NCBI RefSeq assembly: GCF_016865255.1
Contig: NZ_CP033381.1
Coordinates: 4,898,001-4,962,000 of the forward strand
Source: Methylomonas sp. LW13
Lineage (GTDB): Bacteria; Pseudomonadota; Gammaproteobacteria; Methylococcales; Methylomonadaceae
Reading direction: 5' to 3'
Length of the DNA: 64,000 nt
The translations under genes were made by a program, and so were the position numbers. The notes beneath the pieces were generated by a model. It ran no database searches. It saw only the letters and a list, made by a program, of their open reading frames with translations, and was not told where the DNA came from. Each line of letters starts with the position of its first letter. Position 1 is the first letter of the stretch. Shown one piece after another: positions 39,867 through 51,359 of this stretch.

Positions 39867-41323
39867 AGCTAGCCCAATTGCTACACGGAATGACCGTAAA
39901 TCCGCCGGATTTGGCAATCAGCGGATTGTGTTTGGACAGCCGAAACATCCAAGCCGGCGACGCATTCATTGCGTTGAACGGTGCCGTCCAGCATGGTATT
40001 GCGCATGCGGAACAAGCTGTTGCCAACGGCGCGGTCGCGGTGATTTACGATCCAAGCGGCGTGGAGACGCAGATCGTCAGCAAAGTAACAGTACCAAGCG
40101 TGGCAATAACCGATTTAGCGCAAAAGTTGGGCGAGATCGCCGCAAGATTTTACGGCAACCCGTCGCAACTGTTGGATGTGATCGGTGTAACAGGCACCAA
40201 CGGCAAGACCTCCTGCAGCCAATTAATTGCACAGGCTTTGCCGGCTTGCGGTGTGATAGGCACGCTTGGTTGGGGCGATGTCGGCAATTTGCAGCCGACC
40301 GCCAACACCACGCCGGATGCATTGGCCGTGCAGCGGATGCTGAACGAATTTGTAAAGCAGGATAAGCGTAACGCGGCCATGGAAGTGTCCTCGCACGGCT
40401 TACACCAAGGCCGGGTTAACGGGGTTAGCTTTAAAGGCGCAGTTTTTACCAATTTGAGCAGGGACCACTTGGATTATCACGGCAGTATGGCGGAATACCT
40501 GCAAGCCAAATTGACGTTATTTAAAACGCCGGGCCTGCAGTTTGCCGTGGTCAACCTGGACGACGCCAGTAGCGCCGAGGTATTGCAAAGCCTGCCGGAC
40601 GCCGTGCAAAGCTGGACCTATAGCGCGACCGGCCAACGCGGAACTGCTAAGGAAGCCGTAAGTGCCGAGCAAGTAAAACATAGCGCTGCCGGCATCGAAT
40701 TCGATGTGATATGGCGCGAGCAAAGACGCCGGGCAACGACAACGCTGGTTGGCGGCTTTAACCTGGATAACGTGCTAGCCGTGCTTTGTGTATTGCTGGC
40801 GACCGGCAGCGAATTCGACGCCGCCGTCGCGCAACTGGCCAAATTAAACGCCATTGCCGGCCGTATGGAAAAATTCGGCGGCAATGGCAAACCCACGGTA
40901 TTCGTGGATTATGCCCATAGCCCGGATGCTTTGGAAAAAGTACTTAAAGCCGTAAAAGGCGCGCACCATCTGCGAGTGGTATTCGGTTGCGGCGGCGACC
41001 GCGATAAAGGCAAGCGTCCGGAAATGGGCCTGATTGCCGAAACTTGGGCGGATCAAGTTATCGTTACCGACGACAACCCGCGCAGCGAAGCATCGGCAGC
41101 GATTATTAAAGACATTTTGAGTGGCTGCCAAAGCCAAAAAATAACGGTCATTAACGATAGAACCACGGCCATAAACACAGTGATACGACAAGCAAACCCA
41201 GACGATTGCGTGGTGATAGCCGGCAAAGGCCACGAGGACTACCAAGAAATCGGCGGCGTAAAACAGCCGTTCAGCGATAGCGCTGTCGTCAAGCAAGCAC
41301 TGGCGGGGTGGAGCAAGCCATGA
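39863..41323 (+). CDS. murE: UDP-MurNAc-tripeptide synthetase MurE
   Basis: MurE adds meso-diaminopimelate to UDP-MurNAc-L-Ala-D-Glu. The 486-residue Mur ligase has the ATP loop GVTGTNGKTSCSQLIAQ, AMEVSSHGLHQGRV, the middle-domain NLSRDHLDYHG with the carbamylated-Lys region, and the DDNPRSE motif near residue 410 that selects DAP over lysine. It overlaps both ftsI and murF. With lysA and dapF also present, the cell wall is of the DAP type. Confidence 0.97.
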   Translation: MKLAQLLHGMTVNPPDLAISGLCLDSRNIQAGDAFIALNGAVQHGIAHAEQAVANGAVAVIYDPSGVETQIVSKVTVPSVAITDLAQKLGEIAARFYGNPSQLLDVIGVTGTNGKTSCSQLIAQALPACGVIGTLGWGDVGNLQPTANTTPDALAVQRMLNEFVKQDKRNAAMEVSSHGLHQGRVNGVSFKGAVFTNLSRDHLDYHGSMAEYLQAKLTLFKTPGLQFAVVNLDDASSAEVLQSLPDAVQSWTYSATGQRGTAKEAVSAEQVKHSAAGIEFDVIWREQRRRATTTLVGGFNLDNVLAVLCVLLATGSEFDAAVAQLAKLNAIAGRMEKFGGNGKPTVFVDYAHSPDALEKVLKAVKGAHHLRVVFGCGGDRDKGKRPEMGLIAETWADQVIVTDDNPRSEASAAIIKDILSGCQSQKITVINDRTTAINTVIRQANPDDCVVIAGKGHEDYQEIGGVKQPFSDSAVVKQALAGWSKP

Positions 41324-42684
41324 AACTGCAACTTAGCGAGATCGCCCAAGCCGTCAACGGCAAGCTGATCGGCGAAGACAGAGAAATCCGCGCCACCGGT
41401 ATCGACACTCGCACCTTACAATCAGGCGCTTTGTACATTGCAATAAACGGCAAAAATTTCGACGGCCACAGCTTTATCGATAAAGCCGAGCAAGCCGGTG
41501 CGGCAGCGCTGTTACTCGAGCGAGCCGCGCCATCCGCTTTAGCGCAAATCATCGTCGCAGACACCCATCTGGCACTGGCGGAACTGGCCGGATACTGGCG
41601 CAAAACCTTGTCGGTCAAAGTAGCCGGCGTCACCGGCAGCAACGGCAAAACCACCGTCAAGGAAATGATTGCGGCGATTTTCGCCACCCAAGGCCACACC
41701 CTATCGACCCAAGGCAATCTCAACAACGACATCGGCGTGCCGCTGACACTGCTCAAACTGGATGACTCTCATCGCTACGCTGTCATTGAAATGGGCGCCA
41801 ATCATCCCGGTGAAATTGCCTATACCAGCCGCTATGCGCAAGCCGATGTCAGCGTCATCACCAATATTGGCGCCGCCCATATCGAAGGTTTCGGCAGCAT
41901 CGAAGGCGTGGCTAAAACCAAAAGCGAAATCGTCAAAAGCCTCGGTGAGGGCGGCGTGGCGGTATTAAATCGCGATGACGCTTTTTTCGATTTCTTGCTG
42001 ACCATGGCCGGCAACCATCGCAGCGTATCCTTCGGCTTGCACCCCGCAGCCGACGTCACGGCGTTAAATATTGCCACAGCTTTGGACGCACAAGGCTTTA
42101 ACACCTATTTCGAATTAAAAACGGCGACCGACACCTTACCAATCCGCTTGCATCTGGCCGGCGCTCACAATGTGAAAAACGCTTTGGCCGCAGCGGCAGT
42201 AGCGTTGCAATTCGGTATCAGCCTGTCAGACATTAAACAAGGCCTGGAACAACTCCAGCCCGTCACCGGCCGCATGCAACCCTTAACAGGCCGTAAGGGC
42301 AATATCATCATCGACGATACCTATAACGCTAACCCCAACTCCTTGAAAGCCGCGCTGGACGTACTGACCGATTGCGGCAGCGAAGCGTGGGTAGCATTGG
42401 GCGCTTTCGGCGAGCTCGGCCCGGACAGCCCGGCGATACACCGGGAAATGGGCGAATTAATCAAAGCAAAATCAGTGAAGCGTTTGTTCGCGACCGGCGC
42501 ATTGGCAAAACATGCCGTTGAAGCCTTTGGCGACGGCGGCCAGTTTTTCGACGATCAGGAACAATTAATAGACACACTGACAACAGCCGTCACAGGTAAG
42601 GAAACCCTATTGGTTAAAGGCTCGCGCGCCCAGAAAATGGAAAACGTGGTGGCGGCGATGGTCAACAATTTCAGAGCAGCCTAA
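41320..42684 (+). CDS. murF: UDP-MurNAc-pentapeptide synthetase MurF
   Basis: MurF adds D-Ala-D-Ala to make the UDP-MurNAc-pentapeptide. The 454-residue protein has [18 protein letters not shown] (ATP loop), [26 protein letters not shown] and [15 protein letters not shown]. The ATG at 41320 forms an ATGA overlap with murE behind GGAG; an upstream GTG at 41308 is less likely. Its stop touches the mraY start. Confidence 0.97.
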   Translation: MKLQLSEIAQAVNGKLIGEDREIRATGIDTRTLQSGALYIAINGKNFDGHSFIDKAEQAGAAALLLERAAPSALAQIIVADTHLALAELAGYWRKTLSVKVAGVTGSNGKTTVKEMIAAIFATQGHTLSTQGNLNNDIGVPLTLLKLDDSHRYAVIEMGANHPGEIAYTSRYAQADVSVITNIGAAHIEGFGSIEGVAKTKSEIVKSLGEGGVAVLNRDDAFFDFLLTMAGNHRSVSFGLHPAADVTALNIATALDAQGFNTYFELKTATDTLPIRLHLAGAHNVKNALAAAAVALQFGISLSDIKQGLEQLQPVTGRMQPLTGRKGNIIIDDTYNANPNSLKAALDVLTDCGSEAWVALGAFGELGPDSPAIHREMGELIKAKSVKRLFATGALAKHAVEAFGDGGQFFDDQEQLIDTLTTAVTGKETLLVKGSRAQKMENVVAAMVNNFRAA

Positions 42685-43766
42685 TGTTACTTTTACTCGC
42701 GGATTATTTAAGCAATATCGACAGCGGCTTCAGGGTGCTACATTACCTGACCTTTCGCGCCATCTTGGGCGTGCTGACCGCGCTCATTATTTCCCTGATG
42801 GTCGGCCCGGCCATGATCGAAAAATTGACTCGTAAAAAAATCGGCCAAAGCGTGCGCGACGACGGCCCGCAAAGCCATTTTTCCAAATCCGGCACACCAA
42901 CCATGGGCGGCGCGATGATTCTGTTCGCCGTAGCGATCAGCACCCTGCTCTGCGCGGATTTGAGCAATCGTTATGTCTGGGTGGTGTTGCTGGTAACACT
43001 AGCACATGGCGTAATCGGCTTTATCGACGACTATAAAAAAGTCCTGCTCGGTAATAGCGACGGCCTATCCGCCCGCGCCAAATACTTCTGGCAATCGCTA
43101 GTGGCACTGAGCGCCGCCTTGTATTTGTACAACACCGCTCAAGTAGCGGCGGAAACCCAATTCATCGTGCCGTTTTTCAAGAACGTCACCGTGGACATCG
43201 GCTGGGGCTACGTCGTACTGACCTATTTCGTCATCGTCGGCTCCAGCAATGCCGTCAACTTGACTGACGGCCTGGATGGTCTGGCCATCATGCCGACCGT
43301 GATGATCGCCGCCGCCTTGGCGATTTTTGCGTATTTATCCGGCCACGTTAATTTCTCGCAATACCTGGCTATCCCGCACATCCCCAAAGCCGGCGAGTTG
43401 GTGGTGTTCTGCGCGGCCCTGGTCGGTTCCGGCTTGGGCTTTTTGTGGTTCAACACTTATCCTGCCATGGTGTTCATGGGCGACGTCGGGGCGCTAGCTT
43501 TAGGGGCGGCACTGGGCATCGTAGCGGTGTTGGTTAGACAAGAAATCGTGCTGGTGATTATGGGCGGGATTTTCGTGATGGAAACCATCTCGGTGATTAT
43601 CCAGGTTGCCTCCTTCAAAACCCGTAAAAAGCGGGTGTTTCTGATGGCGCCGATTCACCATCATTACGAATTGAAAGGCTGGCCGGAGCCGCGCATCATC
43701 GTGCGTTTCTGGATTATCTCGGTCATCTTGGTGTTGATCGGTCTGGCCACTTTGAAACTGAGATAA
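42684..43766 (+). CDS. mraY: Phospho-MurNAc-pentapeptide translocase MraY
   Basis: MraY transfers phospho-MurNAc-pentapeptide to undecaprenyl phosphate, forming lipid I on the inner membrane. The 360-residue protein has ten membrane segments and the conserved motifs [44 protein letters not shown] and [13 protein letters not shown]. Confidence 0.98.
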   Translation: MLLLLADYLSNIDSGFRVLHYLTFRAILGVLTALIISLMVGPAMIEKLTRKKIGQSVRDDGPQSHFSKSGTPTMGGAMILFAVAISTLLCADLSNRYVWVVLLVTLAHGVIGFIDDYKKVLLGNSDGLSARAKYFWQSLVALSAALYLYNTAQVAAETQFIVPFFKNVTVDIGWGYVVLTYFVIVGSSNAVNLTDGLDGLAIMPTVMIAAALAIFAYLSGHVNFSQYLAIPHIPKAGELVVFCAALVGSGLGFLWFNTYPAMVFMGDVGALALGAALGIVAVLVRQEIVLVIMGGIFVMETISVIIQVASFKTRKKRVFLMAPIHHHYELKGWPEPRIIVRFWIISVILVLIGLATLKLR

Positions 43767-43768
43767 GC

Positions 43769-45139
43769 ATGAACACCACCGCCCTACTCAGCAATCTGGA
43801 AACCCATTTCAACTTAAATCCGGATAACGCTCGCCTATTGATCGTCGGTCTGGGCGCTACCGGGTATTCGGCTGCGCAATTTTTGCAAAAGACCCCGATT
43901 AAATTCGCCGTAATCGATAGCCGAAAAAATCCGCCGCTGATCGATAATTTGCGCGAACAAATGCCGGACGTACCGGTATTTTCCGGCGGTTTCGACCAGT
44001 CCGCACTGGATGTCGCCACTCATTTGCTGGTCAGTCCTGGCGTATCTTTACACGAAGCGGCCATCCAAAAGGCCGTGCAGGCGGGCGTCACCGTACTAAG
44101 CGACATCGACTTATTCGCTTGCGCCACCGACAAACCGGTTATCGCCATCACCGGCTCCAACGGTAAAAGCACGGTTACCACCATGCTGGGCGAAATGGCT
44201 AACGCCGCCGGCGTCAAAACCGCCATCGGCGGCAACCTCGGCACACCTGCACTGGATTTGCTGCAACAGGACGCCGAACTCTACGTATTGGAATTGTCCA
44301 GCTTCCAGCTGGAACGCACCACGGCTTTGAACGCAAAAGTCGCCACGGTGTTAAACGTCAGTCCGGATCATCTGGATCGCCACGACGGCATGGCCGGTTA
44401 TGCGGCGGAAAAGCAACGGGTGTTCCGGGGCGACGGAGTGATGATCTTGAATGCCGACGACCCGATGGTCATGGCCATGCGCGATCCCACCCGGCAAACA
44501 TTGACCTTTTCCACCCAAACTCAAGCCGATTTTTATCTGCGTCGCGGCGAAATCGATACTTTAATGCAAGGCGAACAAGCCTTGATGGCAGCCAGCAAAT
44601 TGCGCCTGGAAGGTAGCCACAACATCGCCAATGCGTTGGCGGCGCTGGCCCTAGGCACGGCTGCCGGTCTAAGCATCACCAAAATGTGCGATGCGCTCAG
44701 AAAATTCAAAGGCCTGCCGCACCGCATGCAAAAAGTCGCGGAAAAAGGCGGCATCAATTGGGTTAACGATTCCAAAGCCACCAACATCGGTGCGTGTATC
44801 GCCGCGCTAAACGGCTACGAGCATAAAGTTGTTTTAATTGCCGGCGGCGAAACTAAAGGCGCAGACATGACTGAACTAGTGCCTGCCGTCACCGAAAAAA
44901 CCAAGGCCGTGGTCCTGATAGGCAAAGATGCACCATTGATCGCACAAGCTTTGAATAACTGTGTGCCTGTCCATTTCGCCGGCAACATGAAAGAAGCGGT
45001 CACCATCGCCGCCAGTTTGGCCAGCGAAGGCGACAGCGTGCTGCTGTCACCGGCCTGCGCCAGCCTGGATCAATACCGCAGCTATGTTGACCGCGGCAAT
45101 AAGTTCGCCGAAGCCGTGATGAGCCTGCCCTTATGTTGA
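43769..45139 (+). CDS. murD: UDP-MurNAc-L-Ala-D-Glu ligase MurD
   Basis: MurD adds D-glutamate to UDP-MurNAc-L-Ala. The 456-residue protein has an N-terminal Rossmann domain (IVGLGATGYSAAQFL), the ATP loop AITGSNGKSTVTTMLGE, LELSSFQLE, NVSPDHLDRHDGM and NDSKATNIGA. It follows mraY by 2 bases and overlaps ftsW by 7 bases. Confidence 0.97.
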   Translation: MNTTALLSNLETHFNLNPDNARLLIVGLGATGYSAAQFLQKTPIKFAVIDSRKNPPLIDNLREQMPDVPVFSGGFDQSALDVATHLLVSPGVSLHEAAIQKAVQAGVTVLSDIDLFACATDKPVIAITGSNGKSTVTTMLGEMANAAGVKTAIGGNLGTPALDLLQQDAELYVLELSSFQLERTTALNAKVATVLNVSPDHLDRHDGMAGYAAEKQRVFRGDGVMILNADDPMVMAMRDPTRQTLTFSTQTQADFYLRRGEIDTLMQGEQALMAASKLRLEGSHNIANALAALALGTAAGLSITKMCDALRKFKGLPHRMQKVAEKGGINWVNDSKATNIGACIAALNGYEHKVVLIAGGETKGADMTELVPAVTEKTKAVVLIGKDAPLIAQALNNCVPVHFAGNMKEAVTIAASLASEGDSVLLSPACASLDQYRSYVDRGNKFAEAVMSLPLC

Positions 45140-46299
45140 AACCGACGCCCAAGCCCCGCGCGCAAAACCGCCTGCACGTCGACCCGGTGTTGATGTTGGC
45201 GTGCTTCAGCCTGCTGGGCATCGGTTTTATGCTGGTCACGTCGTCCTCTTTGCATTTGGGCGTCAAAATGGCCGACGACATTTCCCACTATCCCTTCAAG
45301 CAACTCATTCATATTGCTTTTGGCTTGGGCTTTTCCGCGATTATTTTGAACATACCGATGCAAAGCTGGGAAAGAATGGGACAAACCCTGTTCATCGCCG
45401 GCCTGGCCTTGCTGCTGGTGGTATTGATTCCCGGCGTCGGCATCAGGGTTAACGGCAGTATCCGCTGGCTATCGATTCTGGGTTTGCGGATCCAGGTATC
45501 GGAGGTCGTGAAATTCATCTCGGTGATTTATATGGCCGGTTACGTCACCCGTCATGCCGACCACGTCCGCCGCTCCGCGTTCGGCTTGGTCAAGCCGTTG
45601 ATGCTGTTTTCGGTGGCTTGCGTACTGTTATTGCTCGAGCCTGACTTCGGCTCGGCGGTGGTGATTCTGATCATTGCCATGGGCATGATGTTTCTGGGCG
45701 GCGCCAGAATTTCTCAATTCATTATTTTATTGGGTTTGGTCGCCAGTTTAGCGGTGATCTTGGTCATTGAATCGCCCTATCGATTGGCGCGGGTCACCAG
45801 CTTCATGGACCCGTGGGCCGATGCCAGAGATACCGGCTTTCAGCTCACCCAGGCTTTGATTTCTTTCGGTCGCGGCGAATTTTTCGGCGTTGGCTTGGGC
45901 AACGGTCTGCAAAAACTGTTTTACCTGCCGGAAGCGCATACCGACTTTTTGTTCTCCGTACTGGGTGAAGAGTTGGGCCTACTCGGCGTGTTGCTGATCA
46001 TCGGCCTATTCGCCGCCCTGGTCGTGCGCGCCTTTGCGATTGGCGAGCAAGCAGAGCAAGCCGGTCTAAAATTTTCCGCCTTGGCGGCTTACGGCTTAGG
46101 TATCTGGTTTGGCTTTCAATCCTTCGTGAACATGGGCGTCAACATGGGCATGCTGCCCACTAAAGGCTTAACCCTGCCGCTGATGAGTTACGGCGGCGGT
46201 AGTATGATCGTGATGTGCGGCGCGATGGCGGTATTGTTTCGGATTCACTACGAAGTCACCGAACACAATAAAAGCAATGTGAAGGGGAAACACGCATGA
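45133..46299 (+). CDS. ftsW: Septal glycan polymerase FtsW
   Basis: FtsW is the SEDS-family polymerase that makes septal glycan strands from lipid II with FtsI. The 388-residue protein has about ten membrane segments and family motifs INGSIRWL, LLLEPDFGSAVVI, FFGVGLGNGLQKLFYLPEAHTDF, GEELGLLGV and LPLMSYGGGSM. It overlaps murD and murG. Confidence 0.96.
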   Translation: MLKPTPKPRAQNRLHVDPVLMLACFSLLGIGFMLVTSSSLHLGVKMADDISHYPFKQLIHIAFGLGFSAIILNIPMQSWERMGQTLFIAGLALLLVVLIPGVGIRVNGSIRWLSILGLRIQVSEVVKFISVIYMAGYVTRHADHVRRSAFGLVKPLMLFSVACVLLLLEPDFGSAVVILIIAMGMMFLGGARISQFIILLGLVASLAVILVIESPYRLARVTSFMDPWADARDTGFQLTQALISFGRGEFFGVGLGNGLQKLFYLPEAHTDFLFSVLGEELGLLGVLLIIGLFAALVVRAFAIGEQAEQAGLKFSALAAYGLGIWFGFQSFVNMGVNMGMLPTKGLTLPLMSYGGGSMIVMCGAMAVLFRIHYEVTEHNKSNVKGKHA

Positions 46300-47360
46300 G
46301 CGGCCGCATCGTCATCATGGCAGGCGGCACCGGCGGACACGTGTTTCCGGCACTAGCGGTCGCCCAGGAAATGCGCGCCCGTGGCTGGCAAGTCAGCTGG
46401 CTGGGCACCGAGAAAGGCTTGGAGAGCTGGGTGGTGCCCGCCAACAACATAGACATCGATTGGCTGGCGGTAGCGGGTATGCGCGGTAAGGGATTGTTCT
46501 CCAAACTTGCAGCCGGTTTTAAATTGATTCAAGCCTGTCTGCAGGCGCGGCGCATACTGAAACAGCGACAACCCGACGTGGTTTTGGGCATGGGCGGCTT
46601 TGTGGCCGGGCCAGGCGGGCTGATGGCGAAATGGTTGGGCATTCCGTTGGTGATTCACGAACAAAACCGGGTTCCGGGCACCACTAACCGTTTACTGGTG
46701 AAACTGGCCGCCCGCAAAGTGCTGGAAGCATTCCCGGACAGCTTCGCCAAATCTGTAAAAGCGATCTGCACCGGCAACCCGTTAAGAGATGCATTCATCG
46801 GTCTGCCGGAAAAATCCGAATGGCATCCACAAGCCGGACGCAATTTAAGGATTTTGATCCTGGGTGGTAGCCAGGGCGCCAAGGTACTGAACGACACCGT
46901 CCCGGCGGCATTGGCGGGGCTGACCAATCTGGATGTGAAACACCAAACAGGTAGCGTTATGCAAGCCGAAGTCGCCGAACGCTATCGTGCTTTAGGCTTA
47001 AACGCCGAAGCCGTGGCTTTTATCGAGGATATGGCCGGCACCTACCAATGGGCCGATTTGATAATTTGCCGGGCCGGCGCGATGACAGTCAGCGAAGTAG
47101 CGGCCTGCGGTTTACCGGCGATTTTCGTGCCCTTGCTGCACGCCATCGACGATCATCAAACTGCCAACGCCAAATATTTAACCGAAGCTGGCGCCGCATT
47201 GTTGCTGCCGCAACCCGAATTAAACGCAGACAATCTGCGTAAAACCCTAGAACGAGCCATGACATCATTGACATCCATGAGCCGGGCCGCCAAAGCCAAG
47301 GCCAGACTCGCCGCCACTCAGACCGTGGCTGATATTTGCGTTGCGGAGGCTGCCGTATGA
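46296..47360 (+). CDS. murG: Lipid II synthase MurG
   Basis: MurG transfers GlcNAc to lipid I, giving lipid II, on the inner face of the membrane. The 354-residue GT-B enzyme has [16 protein letters not shown] (N-terminal glycine loop), [40 protein letters not shown] and [23 protein letters not shown]. It overlaps murC by an ATGA. Confidence 0.98.
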   Translation: MSGRIVIMAGGTGGHVFPALAVAQEMRARGWQVSWLGTEKGLESWVVPANNIDIDWLAVAGMRGKGLFSKLAAGFKLIQACLQARRILKQRQPDVVLGMGGFVAGPGGLMAKWLGIPLVIHEQNRVPGTTNRLLVKLAARKVLEAFPDSFAKSVKAICTGNPLRDAFIGLPEKSEWHPQAGRNLRILILGGSQGAKVLNDTVPAALAGLTNLDVKHQTGSVMQAEVAERYRALGLNAEAVAFIEDMAGTYQWADLIICRAGAMTVSEVAACGLPAIFVPLLHAIDDHQTANAKYLTEAGAALLLPQPELNADNLRKTLERAMTSLTSMSRAAKAKARLAATQTVADICVAEAAV

Positions 47361-48784
47361 ACCGCCCCCACATCGAAAACCAAGCACTGGGCGACATCGA
47401 CAAAATCCATTTCGTGGGCATCGGCGGCACCGGCATGAGCGGTATCGCCGAAGTGCTATCCAACCTGGGCTATACCGTGTCCGGCTCCGATATTAAAGGC
47501 TCGGCGGTTACCGACCGCCTGCAAGCGATGGGCGTCAAGGTTTATTTTGGCCATCACGCCGACAACGTGACCGATGTCGATGTGGTCGTCACCTCCACCG
47601 CTGTCGATAGAACCAACCCGGAAATCGTCACCGCCTACGAAAACCGCATCCCGGTAATTCCGCGTGCGGAAATGTTGGCGGAATTGATGCGCTTCAGATT
47701 CGGCATCGCGGTGGCCGGCACGCACGGCAAAACCACTACCACCAGCCTGACCACGATGATGCTGGCCGAGGGCGGCTTGGATCCCACCTTCGTAATCGGC
47801 GGCCGTTTGAATAGCGCCGGCGCCAACGCCAAATTGGGTTTGGGTAAATATTTGGTGGCTGAGGCCGACGAAAGCGATGCGTCGTTCTTATTCCTGCAGC
47901 CAATGATGGCCATTGTCACCAACATCGACCAAGACCATATGGAGACCTATGGTGGCAGCTACAGCAAACTCAAGGACACTTTCCTGAAATTCCTGCATCA
48001 ATTGCCGTTCTACGGTTTGGCGGTGATGTGCATCGACGATCCGGGCGTCTGCGACGTGCTGCCTAATGTATCCAAGCCGGTGAAGACCTACGGCGTCAGC
48101 AGTTACGCCGACGTACGCGCTGTGGATATTCGCCAGGACGGCTTACGCACTCATTTCACGGTATTGCGCTGGGGTGATTTACCGCCCTTGCAAGTCACGC
48201 TGAACCTACCCGGCTGGCACAACATGCTGAACGCCTTGGCGGCCACGACTATCGCCACCGCCCTGGGTGTGGACGATGCGGCTATTGTAAAGAGTCTGGC
48301 CGAATTCAAAGGTGTGGGCAGGCGTTTTCAAATCAACGGCGACGTGGATTTCCAAGGCGGCAAGCTGACCTTGGTCGACGATTACGGCCACCATCCGCGC
48401 GAACTAGCCGCCACACTGGAAGCCTTGCGTCAAGCCTGGCCAACCCGCCGCAAAGTCGTGGTGTTTCAACCACACCGCTACACCCGCACCCGCGACTTGT
48501 TCGAAGATTTCGTCGAAGTATTGTCTAGTGTCGATGTGCTGATTTTGTTGGATGTGTATTCGGCCGGCGAAGCGCCGATTACCGGTGCCGACGGCAAAGC
48601 CTTGAGCCGCTCGATCAGGGTGCGCGGCCAGGTTGACCCGGTGTTCGTGCAAAACCGCGAAGATTTGGCGACCATCCTGGCCGGCATCGTCGAAAAAGAC
48701 GACGTGGTATTGACCATGGGCGCCGGCAACGTCGGCCAGATCGCCGCCGAATTGCCGCAACAATTGGCCGAGGCCCTAAAGTGA
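47357..48784 (+). CDS. murC: UDP-MurNAc-L-alanine ligase MurC
   Basis: MurC adds L-alanine to UDP-MurNAc, the first peptide step. The 475-residue protein has [18 protein letters not shown], the ATP loop [35 protein letters not shown] and [23 protein letters not shown]. The ATG at 47357 overlaps the murG stop; a start at 47336 inside murG would be atypical. Confidence 0.97.
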   Translation: MNRPHIENQALGDIDKIHFVGIGGTGMSGIAEVLSNLGYTVSGSDIKGSAVTDRLQAMGVKVYFGHHADNVTDVDVVVTSTAVDRTNPEIVTAYENRIPVIPRAEMLAELMRFRFGIAVAGTHGKTTTTSLTTMMLAEGGLDPTFVIGGRLNSAGANAKLGLGKYLVAEADESDASFLFLQPMMAIVTNIDQDHMETYGGSYSKLKDTFLKFLHQLPFYGLAVMCIDDPGVCDVLPNVSKPVKTYGVSSYADVRAVDIRQDGLRTHFTVLRWGDLPPLQVTLNLPGWHNMLNALAATTIATALGVDDAAIVKSLAEFKGVGRRFQINGDVDFQGGKLTLVDDYGHHPRELAATLEALRQAWPTRRKVVVFQPHRYTRTRDLFEDFVEVLSSVDVLILLDVYSAGEAPITGADGKALSRSIRVRGQVDPVFVQNREDLATILAGIVEKDDVVLTMGAGNVGQIAAELPQQLAEALK

Positions 48785-49662
48785 TGGTGGCTAGAGGCAC
48801 TTTATTAAATAACGAACCGCTGGCGAAATATACCAGCTGGCGGGTCGGCGGTCCGGCCCAGCACCTGTACATCCCGGAAAACAAGGCCGACCTGATCGAA
48901 TTTATCGCCAGCCTGCCGGCCGGCGAACCGTTGTACTGGATGGGTTTGGGCAGCAATTTACTGGTGCGCGACGGCGGCATTCGCGGCACGGTGATCAACA
49001 CTCGCGGTCGCCTGAAAGAAATGTATCTGGCCGATTCCGAACGGGTATACGTGGAAGCCGGCGTACCTTGCGCCCATGTCGCCCGTTTTTGCGCGGATTT
49101 GGGCCTGACCGGCGCCGAATTTCTGGCTGGCATCCCCGGCACGATGGGCGGCGCGCTGAAAATGAATGCCGGCGCGTTTGGCGGCGAGACCTGGAGCATT
49201 GTGGAACGGGTGGAAATGATCAACCCGCGTGGTGAAGTCATTCTGCGCGACCATCACGAATTTGAAGTGGCCTACCGCTCAGTCAAAGGACTGGCCGACG
49301 AATGGTTTTTGTCTGCTCAGTTGAAGTTGAGCAAAGGCAACAGCGAAGCCAGCCAACAACACATCAAAGCGCTGTTGGAAAAACGTAACGCCTCGCAACC
49401 GACCAATAAGCCGACTTGCGGCTCGGTATTCAAGAATCCGCCCGGCGATTACGCGGCGCGCTTGATCGAAGCCTGCGGCCTGAAAGGCTTTGCCATCGGC
49501 GGCGCGGTGGTGTCGGAAAAACACGCCAATTTTATCGAAAATCGTGGCAACGCCAGCTCGGAAGATATAGAAGCCTTGATCGAACATATTCAAACCCAAG
49601 TACAAACGCAGTTCGGCATCAGTCTGCAAACTGAAGTCTGCCGGGTAGGTGAAAAAGCATGA
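48781..49662 (+). CDS. murB: UDP-N-acetylenolpyruvoylglucosamine reductase MurB
   Basis: MurB reduces UDP-GlcNAc-enolpyruvate to UDP-MurNAc using FAD and NADPH. The 293-residue protein is the shorter type II form: [47 protein letters not shown] (FAD), [28 protein letters not shown] with the catalytic Ser, and a final Glu in [13 protein letters not shown] 48781 or ATG 48784 may be the start. Confidence 0.96.
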   Translation: MMVARGTLLNNEPLAKYTSWRVGGPAQHLYIPENKADLIEFIASLPAGEPLYWMGLGSNLLVRDGGIRGTVINTRGRLKEMYLADSERVYVEAGVPCAHVARFCADLGLTGAEFLAGIPGTMGGALKMNAGAFGGETWSIVERVEMINPRGEVILRDHHEFEVAYRSVKGLADEWFLSAQLKLSKGNSEASQQHIKALLEKRNASQPTNKPTCGSVFKNPPGDYAARLIEACGLKGFAIGGAVVSEKHANFIENRGNASSEDIEALIEHIQTQVQTQFGISLQTEVCRVGEKA

Positions 49663-50609
49663 AGCCATTACGCATCAAAAATGCCGCCGATTTCGGCAAA
49701 GTCGCCGTGCTGTTGGGCGGCTCCGCTGCCGAGCGCGAAATATCCTTGAACAGCGGCAATGCGGTGTATCAAGCCTTGAAAGCACAAGGCATCGACGCCG
49801 TCGCGATAGACGTGACCGCCAGCCCCATTGATGCCTTGGCGAGTGTTAACGCCGACAGAGTGTTCAACGTCATCCACGGCCGCGGCGGCGAAGACGGTGT
49901 GTTGCAAGCAGTATTGCAAGTCATGGGCTTGCCCTACACCGGTTCCGGCGTCATGGCGTCAGCATTGAGCATGGACAAATTGCGCACCAAGCTGTGCTGG
50001 CAAGGTTTGGGCTTGAGCACACCGCTGTGGTTTGTGCTGAAAAGCGCTGCCGATATTGACGCCTGCATCACCAAACTGGGTTTTCCGGTGATCGTCAAGC
50101 CGGCTCAGGAAGGCTCCAGCATTGGCATGAGCAAAGCCACGAACCGCGATGAACTGGCGGCCGCATTAGAACTCGCCGGCCAATTCCATTGCGACGTTTA
50201 TGCCGAGCAATGGGTACTAGGCCAGGAGTACACCGTCGGTGTGCTGGACGGCGAAGCGCTGCCGGCCATCCGCTTGGAAACGCCGAATACCTTTTACGAT
50301 TTCGACGCCAAATATCGGGCCAACACCACGAAATACCATTGTCCCTGCGGCTTGAGCGCGGAGCGCGAACAACAATTGCAAGCGCTTGCGGTACAAGCCT
50401 GCCAGGCCTTGAACGTAAAAGGCTGGGCGCGGGTGGATGTGTTTATCGACAGCAATGGCCAATCGCAACTGATCGAAGTAAATACCGTACCTGGCATGAC
50501 CGACCACAGTTTGGTGCCGATGGCGGCGAAAGCGGTCGGCATCAGTTTCGAGGAATTAGTCTGGCGGATTTTGGAAACCAGCATGGCGGGTGCAGGTGAG
50601 CCGGTTTAG
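49659..50609 (+). CDS. ddl: D-alanine-D-alanine ligase
   Basis: Ddl joins two D-alanines for the peptidoglycan stem. The 316-residue ATP-grasp enzyme has VAVLLGGSAAEREISLNSG, NVIHGRGGEDG, MDKLRTK, PVIVKPAQEGSSIGMSK and IEVNTVPGMTDHSLVPMAA. It overlaps murB by 4 bases and ftsQ by 20 bases. Confidence 0.97.
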   Translation: MKPLRIKNAADFGKVAVLLGGSAAEREISLNSGNAVYQALKAQGIDAVAIDVTASPIDALASVNADRVFNVIHGRGGEDGVLQAVLQVMGLPYTGSGVMASALSMDKLRTKLCWQGLGLSTPLWFVLKSAADIDACITKLGFPVIVKPAQEGSSIGMSKATNRDELAAALELAGQFHCDVYAEQWVLGQEYTVGVLDGEALPAIRLETPNTFYDFDAKYRANTTKYHCPCGLSAEREQQLQALAVQACQALNVKGWARVDVFIDSNGQSQLIEVNTVPGMTDHSLVPMAAKAVGISFEELVWRILETSMAGAGEPV

Positions 50610-51339
50610 TGTGATTTTAATGACCGCGCTGTTGATCGGCGGCGGCTGGTGGGCTTGGCAGCAATTCGGCGCCAGCGCACTGAGCAGCAAGCCGATCCGC
50701 TACGTCAAGATTGAAGGCGCGTTCCAATACACCAGCAAAGATCGGCTGAAAGAAGTATTGGCGCCGCAAATGAAACAGGGCTATTACCAGGCCGACATGA
50801 ACGCGATTCATCAAGCGATCAAAGCGCTGCCCTTGGTGGATAAGGTTGACGTAAAGCGGGTGTGGCCGGATGCGGTGCATATCAAAATCAGCGAGCAAAA
50901 GCCGGTGGTGCGCTGGGGCAAATCGGCGCTGCTGAACAAGCAAGGCGATTTGTTGGTGCCGGACAATATCGACGAATTTAAAAATTTACCGCTGATTACC
51001 GGCCCGGACGGCCAGGAAAAGAAACTGCTGGAGATCATGAAAGGCGTCTACATCGTGCTGAAGGATAAATCGATGCAGCTTGCGGAATTTCATGTCAACG
51101 AACGGCGGGCCTGGCGGATTAAGTTAGCCAGCGGCATGGAAATGCAATTGGGGAGAAAAGCGCCGCTGGAAAATATGCAACGCTTTTTAAAAACCATGGA
51201 TTTATTGGGCGAGGAACAGCTGGCGCAAATAGCCAGCGTGGATACCCGATACCCGAACGGCTTTGCAGTGACCTGGAAACCGGAAGTCACTAACATCGAT
51301 TGGAAAGCAATCGTGGAAAAAAATAAAAACCTGATTTAA
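50590..51339 (+). CDS. ftsQ: Cell division protein FtsQ
   Basis: FtsQ links FtsBL to the divisome and regulates septal synthesis. The 249-residue bitopic protein has a membrane segment (about 5-20), a POTRA domain (about 35-105) beginning IRYVKIEGAFQYTSKDRL and containing LPLVDKVDVKRVWPDAVHIKISEQKPVVRW, and the beta domain. The likely start is a GTG inside the end of ddl. Confidence 0.94.
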   Translation: MQVSRFSVILMTALLIGGGWWAWQQFGASALSSKPIRYVKIEGAFQYTSKDRLKEVLAPQMKQGYYQADMNAIHQAIKALPLVDKVDVKRVWPDAVHIKISEQKPVVRWGKSALLNKQGDLLVPDNIDEFKNLPLITGPDGQEKKLLEIMKGVYIVLKDKSMQLAEFHVNERRAWRIKLASGMEMQLGRKAPLENMQRFLKTMDLLGEEQLAQIASVDTRYPNGFAVTWKPEVTNIDWKAIVEKNKNLI

Positions 51340-51359
51340 ACGCTTACTGAGCATAAACA